From Rhizobium sp. RU33A (GTDB taxonomy: Bacteria; Pseudomonadota; Alphaproteobacteria; Rhizobiales; Rhizobiaceae), in assembly GCF_900156055.1 (NCBI RefSeq), contig NZ_FTMQ01000003.1, positions 434,001 through 498,000 of the forward strand: a stretch of DNA of 64,000 nucleotides. Reading direction: 5' to 3'. Of this stretch, positions 48,022 to 57,773 are shown one piece after another (the first letter of the stretch is position 1; every line of letters begins with the position of its first letter). Under the pieces are notes generated by a model that saw nothing but the letters and a program-made list of their open reading frames with translations, had not been told where the DNA came from and made no database searches. Made by a program: the position numbers and the translations under genes.

Positions 48022-50382
48022 TCAACGTCGCGAGCGCGGCGGGCGTGTGCCTGGCTGTTTCTGGCCACGTCGTCCCGCCTTGTGGAAGGACCGCGTACCC
48101 GCTGGCATCTTGCGCCCCTCGCTCAGCATTTCAAAGCGCAGCGCGCCAGCAAGAGGCACGGCCTCCACCAGCTTGACCTCGACGATATCGCCGAGCTGAT
48201 AACCGAGCCCGGACTTCTCGCCCGTCAAGGCCTGATGCGCTTCGTCGTAGATATAGTAGTCCCGGCCCAGCGTGGAAACCGGGATGAAGCCATCTGCGCC
48301 AAATTGCGGCAGGGCGACGAATAGACCGGACTTGGTCACGCCCCGGATCTGTCCCTCGAACTCATCGCCGATACGTCCGGCAAGATGGTGCGCGATCAAG
48401 CGGTTGACCGTGTCCCGCTCGGCCGCCATAGCACGGCGCTCGAAGGTCGAGATCTCAGCCGCGATATCCTCGAGGCTTGCTTCCTCGTCCGGCGTGATCC
48501 CGCCTTCGCCCAGGCCCAGCGAACCCACCAGCGCCCTGTGAACGATGAGGTCGGCATAACGGCGGATCGGCGATGTGAAATGGGCGTATTTCATCAGGTT
48601 GAGGCCGAAATGGCCGATATTGTCGGGGCTATAGATCGCCTGGCTCTGGCTGCGCAGCACCATCTCGTTGACGATGACCTGATGCGGCGTGTCCTCGGCT
48701 TTCGCCAGAATGCCGTTGAACGAGTTGGAGCGCATGTTGCCGCCCTTGACCAGCGACATGCCAAGCGTGGCGAGAAACTCTCGCAGCACTTCCTGCTTGG
48801 CGAGTGTCGGTGCGTCATGGATGCGGTAGATCAGCGGCTGGCGCTTCGTCTCCAGCGTCTCGGCAGCCGCGACGTTCGCCTGGATCATCATCTCCTCGAT
48901 CAGCTTGTGCGCATCAAGCCTCTCGGGCACATGCACGCGATCGACCGTACCGTCCTCCTTGAGGATGATCTTGCGCTCCGGCATGTCGAGTTCGAGCGGC
49001 TGGCGGCGGTCACGGCCGCGCTTCATCACGGCATAGGCATGCCACAGGGGTTTAAGGATCGGCTCCAGCAGCGGGCCGGTCTTGTCATCGGTCTTGCCGT
49101 CGATCGCCGCCTGAGCCTGCTGGTAGGAGAGCTTGGCCGCGCTCTTCATCATGATGCGGTGGAAGGTGTGGCTCGCCTTACGGCCTTCATGCGAGAAGAC
49201 CATGCGCACGGCAAGTGCCGGCCGGTCGACACCCTCGCGCAGCGAGCAGAGATCGTTCGAGATCCGCTCGGGCAGCATCGGTACGACCCGATCGGGGAAA
49301 TAGACGGAATTGCCGCGTTTCAGAGCTTCGCGATCCAGCGCCGATTTCGGCCGGATGTAATAGGAGACGTCGGCAATCGCCACCGTGACGATCACGCCGT
49401 CCGGATTGTCCGGCGAGGTGTCGAGCTCGGCATAGACGGCGTCGTCATGGTCCTTGGCATCATGCGGGTCGATGGTGATGAGCGGCAGGTCGCGCCAGTC
49501 CTCGCGATGCGACATGGACGCGGGCTTCGCGTCCTCGGCTTCCGATGTTACCGATTGCGGGAAGATATGCGGAATGCCATGGGCGTGGATCGCGATCATC
49601 GAGATCGCCTTTTCCGAGGCGACAGAGCCGACCACAGTCAGCACCTTGGCCCGCGCCAGGCCGAAACGGGCTGAACGACCGACCTCCACCTCAACGAGGT
49701 CGCCATCCTTGGCCTCGCCGATGTCGCTGGCGTCGATCTGCATTTCCTCGCCGCGCCGTTCGATCGGCATCAGGCGTGCCCCACCATCCGGCATCATCCG
49801 CACAACGCCCATGACCGCACCGACCTGACGGTCGAGGATCTTGATCACACGGGCCGTATAGGCAGGACCAGAACGGTCCTTGTTGGCGAAGATCTTGGCA
49901 AGCACCCGGTCGCCAAGGCCGCCGACGGGCGTCTTGCCCTTCGAGCGGTCGGAACTTGATTGGCGGATAAGCACGGCGGGTGCTGCGCCGGCCTCGTCGG
50001 GCCATTCCGCCGGGCGGCCGATCAGCTCGCCGTCCTTGTCGCGGGTGGTGATGTCGAGCACGGTAACCGGGGGCAAGGCGCCGGGTCTCGTCAGAGACTT
50101 GCGGCTGTTTTGGACGAGCCCATCGTTTTCCAGATCCTTGAGTGCTTGCTTGAGCTCCACCCGCTGCTCGCCCTTGAGCCCGAAGGCCTTGGCGATCTCC
50201 CGCTTCGAAGCGCGCTCCGGATTGTCCGTGATGAACTGCATCAGGACTTCACGCGGCGGCACCTCACCGTGGATCAAGGCGGTGGGGTTTTCGCTCCTAG
50301 CCTTGGCCGCGCCTTCCGCACGCCGGCTCTTGCGGTTGCCGGAGCCGGGTATCTCGGAGGGGTCGCGGAATCTCTTGCTCAA
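48022..50382 (-). CDS. rnr: Ribonuclease R
   Basis: A 786-residue RNB-family 3'-5' exoribonuclease that degrades structured RNA and participates in tmRNA-linked decay. An N-terminal winged helix and cold-shock domains precede the RNB core with DLPLITIDPHDAKDHDDAVYAEL (catalytic Asp cluster). An S1 domain and a basic tail (QKQPGTRPPRSRR) follow. The start codon is TTG inside a TTGA overlap with the topA stop, so it is coupled to topA. Confidence 0.95.
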   Translation of the reverse strand: MSKRFRDPSEIPGSGNRKSRRAEGAAKARSENPTALIHGEVPPREVLMQFITDNPERASKREIAKAFGLKGEQRVELKQALKDLENDGLVQNSRKSLTRPGALPPVTVLDITTRDKDGELIGRPAEWPDEAGAAPAVLIRQSSSDRSKGKTPVGGLGDRVLAKIFANKDRSGPAYTARVIKILDRQVGAVMGVVRMMPDGGARLMPIERRGEEMQIDASDIGEAKDGDLVEVEVGRSARFGLARAKVLTVVGSVASEKAISMIAIHAHGIPHIFPQSVTSEAEDAKPASMSHREDWRDLPLITIDPHDAKDHDDAVYAELDTSPDNPDGVIVTVAIADVSYYIRPKSALDREALKRGNSVYFPDRVVPMLPERISNDLCSLREGVDRPALAVRMVFSHEGRKASHTFHRIMMKSAAKLSYQQAQAAIDGKTDDKTGPLLEPILKPLWHAYAVMKRGRDRRQPLELDMPERKIILKEDGTVDRVHVPERLDAHKLIEEMMIQANVAAAETLETKRQPLIYRIHDAPTLAKQEVLREFLATLGMSLVKGGNMRSNSFNGILAKAEDTPHQVIVNEMVLRSQSQAIYSPDNIGHFGLNLMKYAHFTSPIRRYADLIVHRALVGSLGLGEGGITPDEEASLEDIAAEISTFERRAMAAERDTVNRLIAHHLAGRIGDEFEGQIRGVTKSGLFVALPQFGADGFIPVSTLGRDYYIYDEAHQALTGEKSGLGYQLGDIVEVKLVEAVPLAGALRFEMLSEGRKMPAGTRSFHKAGRRGQKQPGTRPPRSRR

Positions 50383-53081
50383 GTCGCACTCTTCTTTGTT
50401 GTTTTGGCCTTCGAAGCGGCCTTGGCCGGAGCCTTCTTGGCAGCCGCAGCCTTCGGTTTCGCGGCAGCCTTCTTCGGCTTTGCCGCTGCACCGTCTTCCG
50501 ACTTTGCCTTGGCAGCCTTGGCCGGAGCCTTCTTTGCCTTGGCCTTGCCGCCGCCATCCTTGGCGGCGCGTTCGGCGATCAGCACAAGCGCCTCCTCGAC
50601 GGTAATGGCCTGCGGATCCTTGCCCTTCGGCAGCGTCGCGTTGACCTTACCCCAATTGACGTATGGTCCGAAACGGCCGTCACGAACGGTCATCGCGCCA
50701 CCGTCGGGATGGTCGCCGAGCTCCTTCAGCGCAACCGCTGCCGTGCGGCCACGGCCGCCCGGATTGGCCTTCTTTTCGGCAAGCACGGTCACGGCGCGGT
50801 TGAGGCCGATCGACAGCACATCCTCGATACCTTCGAGATTGGCATAGGTGCCGTCATGCAGCACGAAGGGTCCGTAGCGGCCGAGACCGGCCGAAATCAT
50901 CTTGCCGGTTTCTGGATGCGCACCCACGTCGCGCGGCAGCGACAGAAGCGACAGCGCCTTCTCGAAATCGATATCGGCGGGCGCCCAGCCCTTCGGCAGC
51001 GAGGAGCGCTTGGCCTCCTTGCCATCGCCCCGCTGAACATATGGCCCGAAACGACCAGAGCGCAGCGTTATCTCTTCCTCGGTGACCGGATCCCTGCCCA
51101 GCGCCCGTGGTTCGTTGTTGCCGTTTGCATCGGCTTCAGCACCGCCCTCGGAGGAAAGCTGGCGGGTAAAGTTGCATTCCGGATAGTTCGAGCAGCCGAC
51201 AAAGGCGCCGTACTTGCCAAGCTTCAGCGACAGATTGCCCGTGCCGCAGACCTGACAGATACGCGGATCGGACCCGTCCTCGCGCTTCGGGAAGACCAAC
51301 GGAGCAAGCGCCTCGTTCAGTGCGTCGAGCACGTTGGTGACGCGCAGTTCCTTGGTGTCTTCGATCTGGGCGAAGAAGTCCTGCCAGAAGGCGCGCAAAA
51401 CGTCCTTCCAGTTCAGTTCACCGGCCGAGATCTTGTCGAGCTTCTCTTCGAGATCAGCGGTGAAGTCGTATTCGACATATTTGGTGAAGAAGTTCTCGAG
51501 GAAGGCCGTGACCAGCCGTCCCTTGGAATGCGGGATCAGCTTGCGCTTGTCCATCACCACATATTCGCGGTCGCTGAGCGTCTTCAGCGTCGCGGCATAG
51601 GTCGACGGACGGCCGATGCCGAGCTCTTCCATCTTCTTGATCAGCGACGCTTCCGAATAACGCGGCGGCGGCTCGGTGAAATGCTGGCTGGCATTGATCT
51701 TGTTCTTGGCCAATGCCTCGCGGGCATTGATCTCCGGCAGGCGGCCATCCTCGTCGTCGCCGTCCTCGGCCGGTTCGCCTTCTTCGCGCTGGTCGGTATA
51801 GGCGGCAATGAAGCCGTCGAAGCGGATGACGGATCCGACGGCGCGAAGGCCGGCCTTGTCGCCCTTGTTGTCGGCGAGGATCTCGACCGTCGTACGCTCG
51901 ATTTCGGCCGACGCCATCTGGCTGGCGATCCCGCGCTTCCAGATCAGGTCGTACAGCCGCAGCTGGTCGGCATCGAGGAAGCGTCGTACCTTGTCCGGCG
52001 AGCGGTTGAAGTCGGTCGGACGGATCGCTTCGTGGGCTTCCTGTGCGTTTTTCGCCTTGGTCGAATAGATACGCGCCTTTTCCGGCACGTAGCGCGGACC
52101 GAATTGATCGTGAACAGCCGAACGCGCGGCATCGATCGCCTCCGGCGCCATCTGCACGCCATCGGTACGCATGTAAGTGATCAGACCGACGGTCTCACCG
52201 CCTATGTCGATACCTTCATACAGCTTCTGCGCCACCTGCATGGTGCGCGAGGCCGAGAAGCCGAGCTTCGAGGATGCGGCCTGCTGTAGGGTTGAAGTGG
52301 TGAAGGGCGGACCCGGATTGCGCTTGACCGGCTTTGCCTCAACGCTGTCGACAGCAAAGGCTGCCCCCTCGAGCAGGGACTTGATGCCAGCTGCCTGATC
52401 ACCATTGGTGACCGAGTTGCGCTGCATGCGCTTGCCCTGATGCGAAACGAGCTTCGCCTCGAACTCGTCGCCGCGCGGTGTCTTCAGGAGCGCGGAGATG
52501 TTCCAGTATTCTTCTGCAACGAAGCGTTCAATCTCGGTTTCACGGTCGCAAACGAGGCGTAGCGCCACCGACTGCACGCGGCCGGCTGAGCGGGCACCCG
52601 GCAGCTTGCGCCAGAGAACCGGCGACAGATTGAAGCCGACGAGATAGTCGAGCGCGCGGCGGGCGAGATAGGCATCGACCAGCGGTGTGTCGATATCGCG
52701 CGGATTGGCCATGGCATCGAGCACGGCCTTCTTGGTGATCGCGTTGAACACGACGCGCTTTACCGGCTTGTCGCCGATCACCTTCTTCTTTTTCAGAAGG
52801 TCGAGCACGTGCCAGGAAATCGCTTCCCCTTCGCGGTCAGGGTCGGTCGCGAGAAACAGGCCGTCGGAGGACTTCACCGCATCGGCAATGTCCTTCATGC
52901 GTTTTTGCGAGGCCGTGTCGACCTCCCAGAACATCTCGAAATCCTGGTCCGGCAGAACGGAGCCATCCTTGGCCGGCAGATCGCGCACATGGCCGAATGA
53001 GGCGAGCACAGTGTATCCGGGACCCAGATACTTGTTGATCGTCTTGGCCTTGGCCGGGGATTCTACGACTACGACGTTCAT
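50379..53081 (-). CDS. topA: DNA topoisomerase I
   Basis: A 900-residue type IA topoisomerase that relaxes negative supercoils. The Toprim domain begins NVVVVESPAKAKTINKYLG, with DPDREGEAISWHV. The catalytic tyrosine is in GLITYMRTDGVQM. A zinc-ribbon CQVCGTGNLSLKLGKYGAFVGCSNYPEC and two further repeats lacking cysteines (GRFGPYVQRGDG, GLGRYGPFVLHDG) follow. A long Ala/Lys-rich tail (about 845-900) may aid nonspecific DNA binding. Confidence 0.96.
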   Translation of the reverse strand: MNVVVVESPAKAKTINKYLGPGYTVLASFGHVRDLPAKDGSVLPDQDFEMFWEVDTASQKRMKDIADAVKSSDGLFLATDPDREGEAISWHVLDLLKKKKVIGDKPVKRVVFNAITKKAVLDAMANPRDIDTPLVDAYLARRALDYLVGFNLSPVLWRKLPGARSAGRVQSVALRLVCDRETEIERFVAEEYWNISALLKTPRGDEFEAKLVSHQGKRMQRNSVTNGDQAAGIKSLLEGAAFAVDSVEAKPVKRNPGPPFTTSTLQQAASSKLGFSASRTMQVAQKLYEGIDIGGETVGLITYMRTDGVQMAPEAIDAARSAVHDQFGPRYVPEKARIYSTKAKNAQEAHEAIRPTDFNRSPDKVRRFLDADQLRLYDLIWKRGIASQMASAEIERTTVEILADNKGDKAGLRAVGSVIRFDGFIAAYTDQREEGEPAEDGDDEDGRLPEINAREALAKNKINASQHFTEPPPRYSEASLIKKMEELGIGRPSTYAATLKTLSDREYVVMDKRKLIPHSKGRLVTAFLENFFTKYVEYDFTADLEEKLDKISAGELNWKDVLRAFWQDFFAQIEDTKELRVTNVLDALNEALAPLVFPKREDGSDPRICQVCGTGNLSLKLGKYGAFVGCSNYPECNFTRQLSSEGGAEADANGNNEPRALGRDPVTEEEITLRSGRFGPYVQRGDGKEAKRSSLPKGWAPADIDFEKALSLLSLPRDVGAHPETGKMISAGLGRYGPFVLHDGTYANLEGIEDVLSIGLNRAVTVLAEKKANPGGRGRTAAVALKELGDHPDGGAMTVRDGRFGPYVNWGKVNATLPKGKDPQAITVEEALVLIAERAAKDGGGKAKAKKAPAKAAKAKSEDGAAAKPKKAAAKPKAAAAKKAPAKAASKAKTTKKSAT

Positions 53082-53326
53082 TGGACAGCTATACCTTCAA
53101 CGCATCCGATCAGCGGCACCGCACCACAGTCTTCGGAACACGGTTTTCCGACATGGAGGGCGAAACGGCTGCGGTCAAGAGGCGGGGCCTATTTTCCGAC
53201 CTATGAATATATACAACCGGAGGGAGATCATAGGTAGATTGCAATCCTAGATAAATGATCTATTGTATTTTGCAGGGGATGGCGAGGCTGGGTTGTAATG
53301 GCCTCCGGTGAAGACGGACAAAAGCG

Positions 53327-53560
53327 ATGGCACGAGACACAGCCGACATGAACGGTCGCGGAACCCGCACGATGGAAAACATCGCCTACATCCGCCAGAT
53401 GCTCGCCGAGTTGCGGCTTGTCGCCGAAAATGAAGGCGCCGAGATGCTCTGTTATCTGATCGAGATGGCCTATGTCGAAGCTGGCGATGTCCAGTCCGGC
53501 CGTCGTGCGCTTTCAATCCATCATGCTCAGCGAGACAAACCCTCCCGCATGCCGCTCTAA
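53327..53560 (+). CDS. Small conserved-looking protein overlapping the dprA 3' end
   Basis: A 77-residue, largely helical protein: MARDTADMNGRGTRTMENIA, then YIRQMLAELRLVAENEGAEMLCYLIEMAYVEAGD. It lies in the gap between topA and dprA, on the opposite strand to both, and its last 48 bp overlap the end of dprA convergently. The helical, charged composition and clean start suggest a real small rhizobial protein; function unknown. Confidence 0.6.
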   Translation: MARDTADMNGRGTRTMENIAYIRQMLAELRLVAENEGAEMLCYLIEMAYVEAGDVQSGRRALSIHHAQRDKPSRMPL

Positions 53561-54667
53561 CCGTCCGGCAATATCGAGCTCAAGCAAGACCAGATAGACA
53601 GAAGACGCCGGCAAGGCTGTATGGCGGATGATATCGTCGATCTCGACAGGCGTCGGGCCAAGCGCCTGCACGATCACGAGGCGTTCGTTGTCATTCGGCG
53701 GAGGTGCAAGCGGTCTCTCGCCGGACTCGTCAGCCGGCTCGTCTGCTTCGTTCGGACTGAAGAGGTCGAGCTCGGAGACCGGCGCCAGCGCCTGCAGCAC
53801 ATCCTGTGGTCTGGTGGTGACGGTCGCCCCATCCTTGAGCAAGCCGTTTGTGCCCTCGCAGCGCGGATCGAGCGGTGAGCCCGGAACCGCAAAGACCTGT
53901 CGACCGAATTCTCCCGCGAGCCTTGCAGTGATCAGCGAACCCGAGCGCGCGGCCGCTTCGATCACCACCACACCCAGAGCCACGCCGGCGATCAGCCGGT
54001 TGCGTCGGGGAAAATCCCGTGCCCGCGGTTCCCAGCCGAAGGGCATTTCGGAAATTGCGAGGCCGCGACCGCTGCAGATCTGGTCCAGCAGATCGATATT
54101 CTCCGGAGGATAGGGCTGGTCGAGCCCGCCCGCCATGGCCGCGATCGTGCCGGTGTCGAGGCTTGCCCGATGCGCTGACGCGTCGATGCCGCGTGCAAGG
54201 CCCGATACGATGCAATAGCCGGCACGCCCGATCTCCCCCGCCATCATGGCTGCAAACTTGGCGCCGCTGATCGAGGCATTGCGCGACCCGACGATGCCGA
54301 CTGCCGGGAGGGTCGCGACGTCTAGGTCGCCCTTGACGGCAAGCAGGGGAGGGGCTGCGTCGATCTGTCTGAGCGCTGCCGGATAGTCGGGCTCGCCGAT
54401 CCCGATGAAGCGGGCCCCGAAACGAGAGGCCGTCTCGATTTCACGCTCGGCCTCACCGACGGTTGCGATGCGAATACTGCGGGTCGATCCGCCACGCCTC
54501 GAGAGTTCTGGAAGGGCTTCGAGCGCCATCTCCGCCGAGCCGAAGTGGTTGATCAGGTCCCGGAAGGTGGCAGGGCCCACATTGTCGCTGCGGATCAGCC
54601 GCAGCCAGGCGACCCTCTGGCGGTCCGTCAGCGCAATCCCTTTTCGTCTTGCGCTTCCTGACCCCAT
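53513..54667 (-). CDS. dprA: DNA-processing protein DprA
   Basis: A 384-residue protein that loads RecA on incoming single-stranded DNA during transformation. The Rossmann core contains VGIVGSRNASISGAKFAAMMAGEIGRAGYCIVSGLARGIDASAHRASL and GLDQPYPPENIDL. A C-terminal winged-helix-like domain ends LDIAGRLERHAGGFVSL (about 320-384). Start at 54667; plsY lies immediately upstream on the same strand. Confidence 0.93.
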   Translation of the reverse strand: MGSGSARRKGIALTDRQRVAWLRLIRSDNVGPATFRDLINHFGSAEMALEALPELSRRGGSTRSIRIATVGEAEREIETASRFGARFIGIGEPDYPAALRQIDAAPPLLAVKGDLDVATLPAVGIVGSRNASISGAKFAAMMAGEIGRAGYCIVSGLARGIDASAHRASLDTGTIAAMAGGLDQPYPPENIDLLDQICSGRGLAISEMPFGWEPRARDFPRRNRLIAGVALGVVVIEAAARSGSLITARLAGEFGRQVFAVPGSPLDPRCEGTNGLLKDGATVTTRPQDVLQALAPVSELDLFSPNEADEPADESGERPLAPPPNDNERLVIVQALGPTPVEIDDIIRHTALPASSVYLVLLELDIAGRLERHAGGFVSLSMMD

Positions 54668-54676
54668 GGCTTTCCT

Positions 54677-55288
54677 CTAGCCCTTTTTGCCGATCTTGCT
54701 TTCCGTTCCCGCGATCAGCCGCCCGATATTCTCTTTGTGACGCCAGTAAGTGATGACGGTCATGACTGCCGTCACGACCGCAGCCTCTTCAACCCCAAGT
54801 ATCCACAATACAACCGGGATGACAAGTGTGGCGACGAGCGCGGACAACGAAGAGTAGCGGGTGATGAAGGCGACCGCGAGCCAGACGATGGCGAAGACCA
54901 GCACCATCCGAGGCTCAACCCCGAGCAAGGTGCCGATATAGGTCGCGACACCCTTGCCGCCCTTGAAGCCGAGCCAGACCGGGAAGAGGTGACCAATGAA
55001 GGCTGCGAAGCCACCGAAGAGAGCAGCATTGTGGCCGAAGACCGCATGCGCAATCAGCGCCGCAGCCGTGGCCTTCAGCGCATCGAGGAGGAGGGTGGCG
55101 GCCGCCAGCTTCTTATTGCCGGTGCGCAGCACGTTGGTCGCGCCGATATTGCCCGAACCGATGGAACGCAGATCGCCAAGGCCCGCCATCTTGGTCAGCA
55201 CGAGGCCGAAGGGGATGGAGCCGAGCAGGTAACCGAACACGAGGACGATGGCGAGGTTGCCCCAGCCGAGGGCGGAAAGGTCGATCAT
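54677..55288 (-). CDS. plsY: Glycerol-3-phosphate acyltransferase PlsY
   Basis: A 203-residue membrane enzyme that transfers acyl from acyl-phosphate to glycerol-3-phosphate, starting phospholipid synthesis. Motifs: [23 protein letters not shown], and [18 protein letters not shown]; five helices. The start MIDLSALGW is chosen at 55288; a longer in-frame extension into the pyrC' end has no hydrophobic or conserved content. Confidence 0.95.
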   Translation of the reverse strand: MIDLSALGWGNLAIVLVFGYLLGSIPFGLVLTKMAGLGDLRSIGSGNIGATNVLRTGNKKLAAATLLLDALKATAAALIAHAVFGHNAALFGGFAAFIGHLFPVWLGFKGGKGVATYIGTLLGVEPRMVLVFAIVWLAVAFITRYSSLSALVATLVIPVVLWILGVEEAAVVTAVMTVITYWRHKENIGRLIAGTESKIGKKG

Positions 55289-55310
55289 GGGTATCCCTGT
55301 CCCCTTTAGT

Positions 55311-56603
55311 CTAGAGCGAGTGGACGCACTGGCCTGCAACATAGGTTGCAACGGCCCGGCCCGAGAAACGCGCATCTTCGAAAGGCGTGTTCTTCGAGCG
55401 CGCAAGAAGACTGTCGCGCGACACGAGCCACGGCTCGTCGAGATCGACAAGCGCGATGTCGCCGTGAGCACCCGGCTTCAGCGTGCCACCCGGCAGCCCG
55501 AAGATTTCGGCTGGCCGCGTCGACATTGCGTCGATGAGCCGCATCAGCGGCACGTGGCCCGCGTGATGCAGGCGAAGCGCTGCCGAGAGCATGGTTTCCA
55601 GCCCTATGGCGCCATCGGCGGCCTCGCCGAAGGGCAGGCGCTTGGTATCGACGTCCTGCGGGTCGTGCGATGAAGCGATGATATCGATCTGCCCCTTGGC
55701 CAGTGCATCGACCATTGCCATGCGATCGTCTTCCGAGCGCAGCGGCGGATAGAGCTTGAAGAAGGTCCGGTACTCGCCGATGTCGTTTTCGTTGAGGCTC
55801 AGATGATTGATCGAGATGCCGCAGGTGACCTTGGCGCCACGCTTGCGTGCCACCTGGATCGCCTCGACCGATTCCGGCACCGAGATCTGCGAGGCGTGAT
55901 ACTTGGCCCGCGTCAGCGCCGCGATCCTGAGGTCGCGCTCCAACGGAATAAGTTCGGTTTCGCGCGGGATGCCGCCAAGCCCGAGCCAGCTTGCGAGCAG
56001 CCCTTCGTTCATCACGCCATTGGCCGCGAGATACTTCTCCCGCGTTTCCAGCGCAATCACGGCGCCGAATTCGCGCGCATAGGTCATCGCGCGCCGCAGA
56101 ACTTGGCTGTCGTTCAACCCGTAGCGGCCATTGGTGAAGGCGACCGCACCGGCCTGCTGCAGGAGACCCATCTCGGTCATCTCGGCGCTGGTCATGCCCT
56201 TGGTCAGAGCCGCTGCCGGATAGACACGGACATCAGCCGTATCGCGGGCCGTCTTCTTGACGAACTCAACGAGCGCGATGTCGTCGATAACAGGGTCCGT
56301 TTCCGGCATCATGATGAAGGAGGTAATGCCGCCGGCCGCTGCCGCCCGGCTTGCCGATGCAATCGTCTCGCGATGTTCAGAACCCGGCTCGCCGACGAAG
56401 ACGCGAGCATCGACGAGACCCGGAACGGCGGTGAGGCCTCCGGCATCGCGGATCTCGGCACCTTCGGGTGCGCCCTGGTTCTGTGCATCGGCGCCGGAGG
56501 CGACGATCAGCCCGTCATGGCCGACAATGATGGTGCCGACTTCATCGAGCGTGCGCGAGGGATCGACGATCCGGACATTCTTGAGAACAAGAGGCTTTCT
56601 CAT
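55311..56603 (-). CDS. pyrX: Non-catalytic dihydroorotase homologue (PyrC'/PyrX type)
   Basis: A 430-residue amidohydrolase-fold protein 3' of pyrB (ATGA-type 4-bp overlap). The usual metal-binding D-x-H-x-H is replaced by DARVF (residues 65-69). The usual H-x-x-H strand is HASQ (236-239) and the catalytic DHAPH-like motif is SSHDPQD (311-317). The chain is otherwise conserved, including PPLRSEDDR and [14 protein letters not shown]. It should therefore lack dihydroorotase activity. In Pseudomonas such PyrC' proteins are structural partners of PyrB. A catalytic PyrC is expected elsewhere in the genome. Confidence 0.88.
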   Translation of the reverse strand: MRKPLVLKNVRIVDPSRTLDEVGTIIVGHDGLIVASGADAQNQGAPEGAEIRDAGGLTAVPGLVDARVFVGEPGSEHRETIASASRAAAAGGITSFIMMPETDPVIDDIALVEFVKKTARDTADVRVYPAAALTKGMTSAEMTEMGLLQQAGAVAFTNGRYGLNDSQVLRRAMTYAREFGAVIALETREKYLAANGVMNEGLLASWLGLGGIPRETELIPLERDLRIAALTRAKYHASQISVPESVEAIQVARKRGAKVTCGISINHLSLNENDIGEYRTFFKLYPPLRSEDDRMAMVDALAKGQIDIIASSHDPQDVDTKRLPFGEAADGAIGLETMLSAALRLHHAGHVPLMRLIDAMSTRPAEIFGLPGGTLKPGAHGDIALVDLDEPWLVSRDSLLARSKNTPFEDARFSGRAVATYVAGQCVHSL

Positions 56604-57556
56604 GCGCCCATTCCCTCTGAACGCTGTCCCTGGTTCTGCGAGACGAGCAGCGTTTCCATGACGGCCATGCGAACAGCGACCCCCATCTCGACCTGGCTCT
56701 CGATCACGCTCTGCGGACCGTCGGCAACTTCGGATGCGATCTCGACGCCGCGGTTCATCGGGCCTGGATGCATCACGAGCGCATCCTCCTTGGCGACTTT
56801 CAGCTTTTCAGCGTCGAGGCCGTAGAAGTGGAAGTATTCGCGCACCGACGGCACGAAGGAGCCGGACATGCGTTCGCGCTGCAGGCGCAGCATCATGACA
56901 ACGTCCGCATCCTTGAGCCCTTCCTTCATGTCGTGGAAGACCTCGCAGCCCATGTCGGCGATGCCTGCCGGCAGAAGTGTCGCCGGAGCCACGACGCGGA
57001 CGCGGGCACCCATGGCATTGAGGAGCAGGATGTTGGAGCGCGCCACGCGCGAATGCAGCACGTCGCCGCAGATCGCGACGATGATGCGCGACAGCTTGCC
57101 CTTGGCGCGGCGGATGGTGAGCGCGTCGAGCAGCGCCTGGGTCGGATGCTCGTGTTGCCCGTCCCCGGCATTGACCACCGAGCAGGCGACCTTCTGCGCG
57201 AGAAGGGCGGCCGCGCCCGCCGACGAGTGCCGCACCACCAGCACGTCCGGCCGCATGGCGTTCAGCGTCATGGCCGTGTCGATCAGTGTCTCACCCTTTT
57301 TGACGGATGAATTGCCGACCGACATGTTCATCACGTCGGCGCCGAGGCGTTTGCCGGCGAGCTCGAACGAGGCTTGCGTCCGCGTCGACGCTTCGAAGAA
57401 GAGGTTGATCTGGGTGAGGCCCCGCAGGGTGGACGTCTTCTTCTCACGCTGGCGGCTGATTTTGACGGCTTCGTCTGCCTTGTCCAACAGGAACGTGATG
57501 TCCTGCTCGGTAAGGCCCTTGATGCCGATGAGATGGCGATGGGGAAAGAAGACCAT
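56600..57556 (-). CDS. pyrB: Aspartate carbamoyltransferase catalytic subunit
   Basis: A 318-residue enzyme making N-carbamoyl-aspartate, the committed step of pyrimidine synthesis. The carbamoyl-phosphate motif [20 protein letters not shown] is intact, with [12 protein letters not shown] and the C-terminal [12 protein letters not shown]. No pyrI regulatory gene is present nearby, consistent with a class A ATCase complexed with the inactive PyrC'. Confidence 0.96.
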   Translation of the reverse strand: MVFFPHRHLIGIKGLTEQDITFLLDKADEAVKISRQREKKTSTLRGLTQINLFFEASTRTQASFELAGKRLGADVMNMSVGNSSVKKGETLIDTAMTLNAMRPDVLVVRHSSAGAAALLAQKVACSVVNAGDGQHEHPTQALLDALTIRRAKGKLSRIIVAICGDVLHSRVARSNILLLNAMGARVRVVAPATLLPAGIADMGCEVFHDMKEGLKDADVVMMLRLQRERMSGSFVPSVREYFHFYGLDAEKLKVAKEDALVMHPGPMNRGVEIASEVADGPQSVIESQVEMGVAVRMAVMETLLVSQNQGQRSEGMGA

Positions 57557-57773
57557 GGACGTCCTCCTGAGATGTCACGCGGTCTATAATGTGTGGGATC
57601 GGACCCGGCAAGCACATGCTAGGTGGATTGACGCACGGTCCCCATGTAATAGGAGCGAATGGACGGTAGGGAACACCGGCAGTTTTCGCCCTGGATGCTC
57701 CGACCGCAATGGAATGACGAAGGCGAAGCGTTGGCGGGCCAACGCGTGTCTCCCCTTAGGATCGGCAGGATTG

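Noticed and set aside
56868..57773. N-terminal extension of the AidB-like gene on the strand opposite pyrB
   Set aside because: The open frame is antisense to the well-supported pyrB; the AidB homology begins at 57774.
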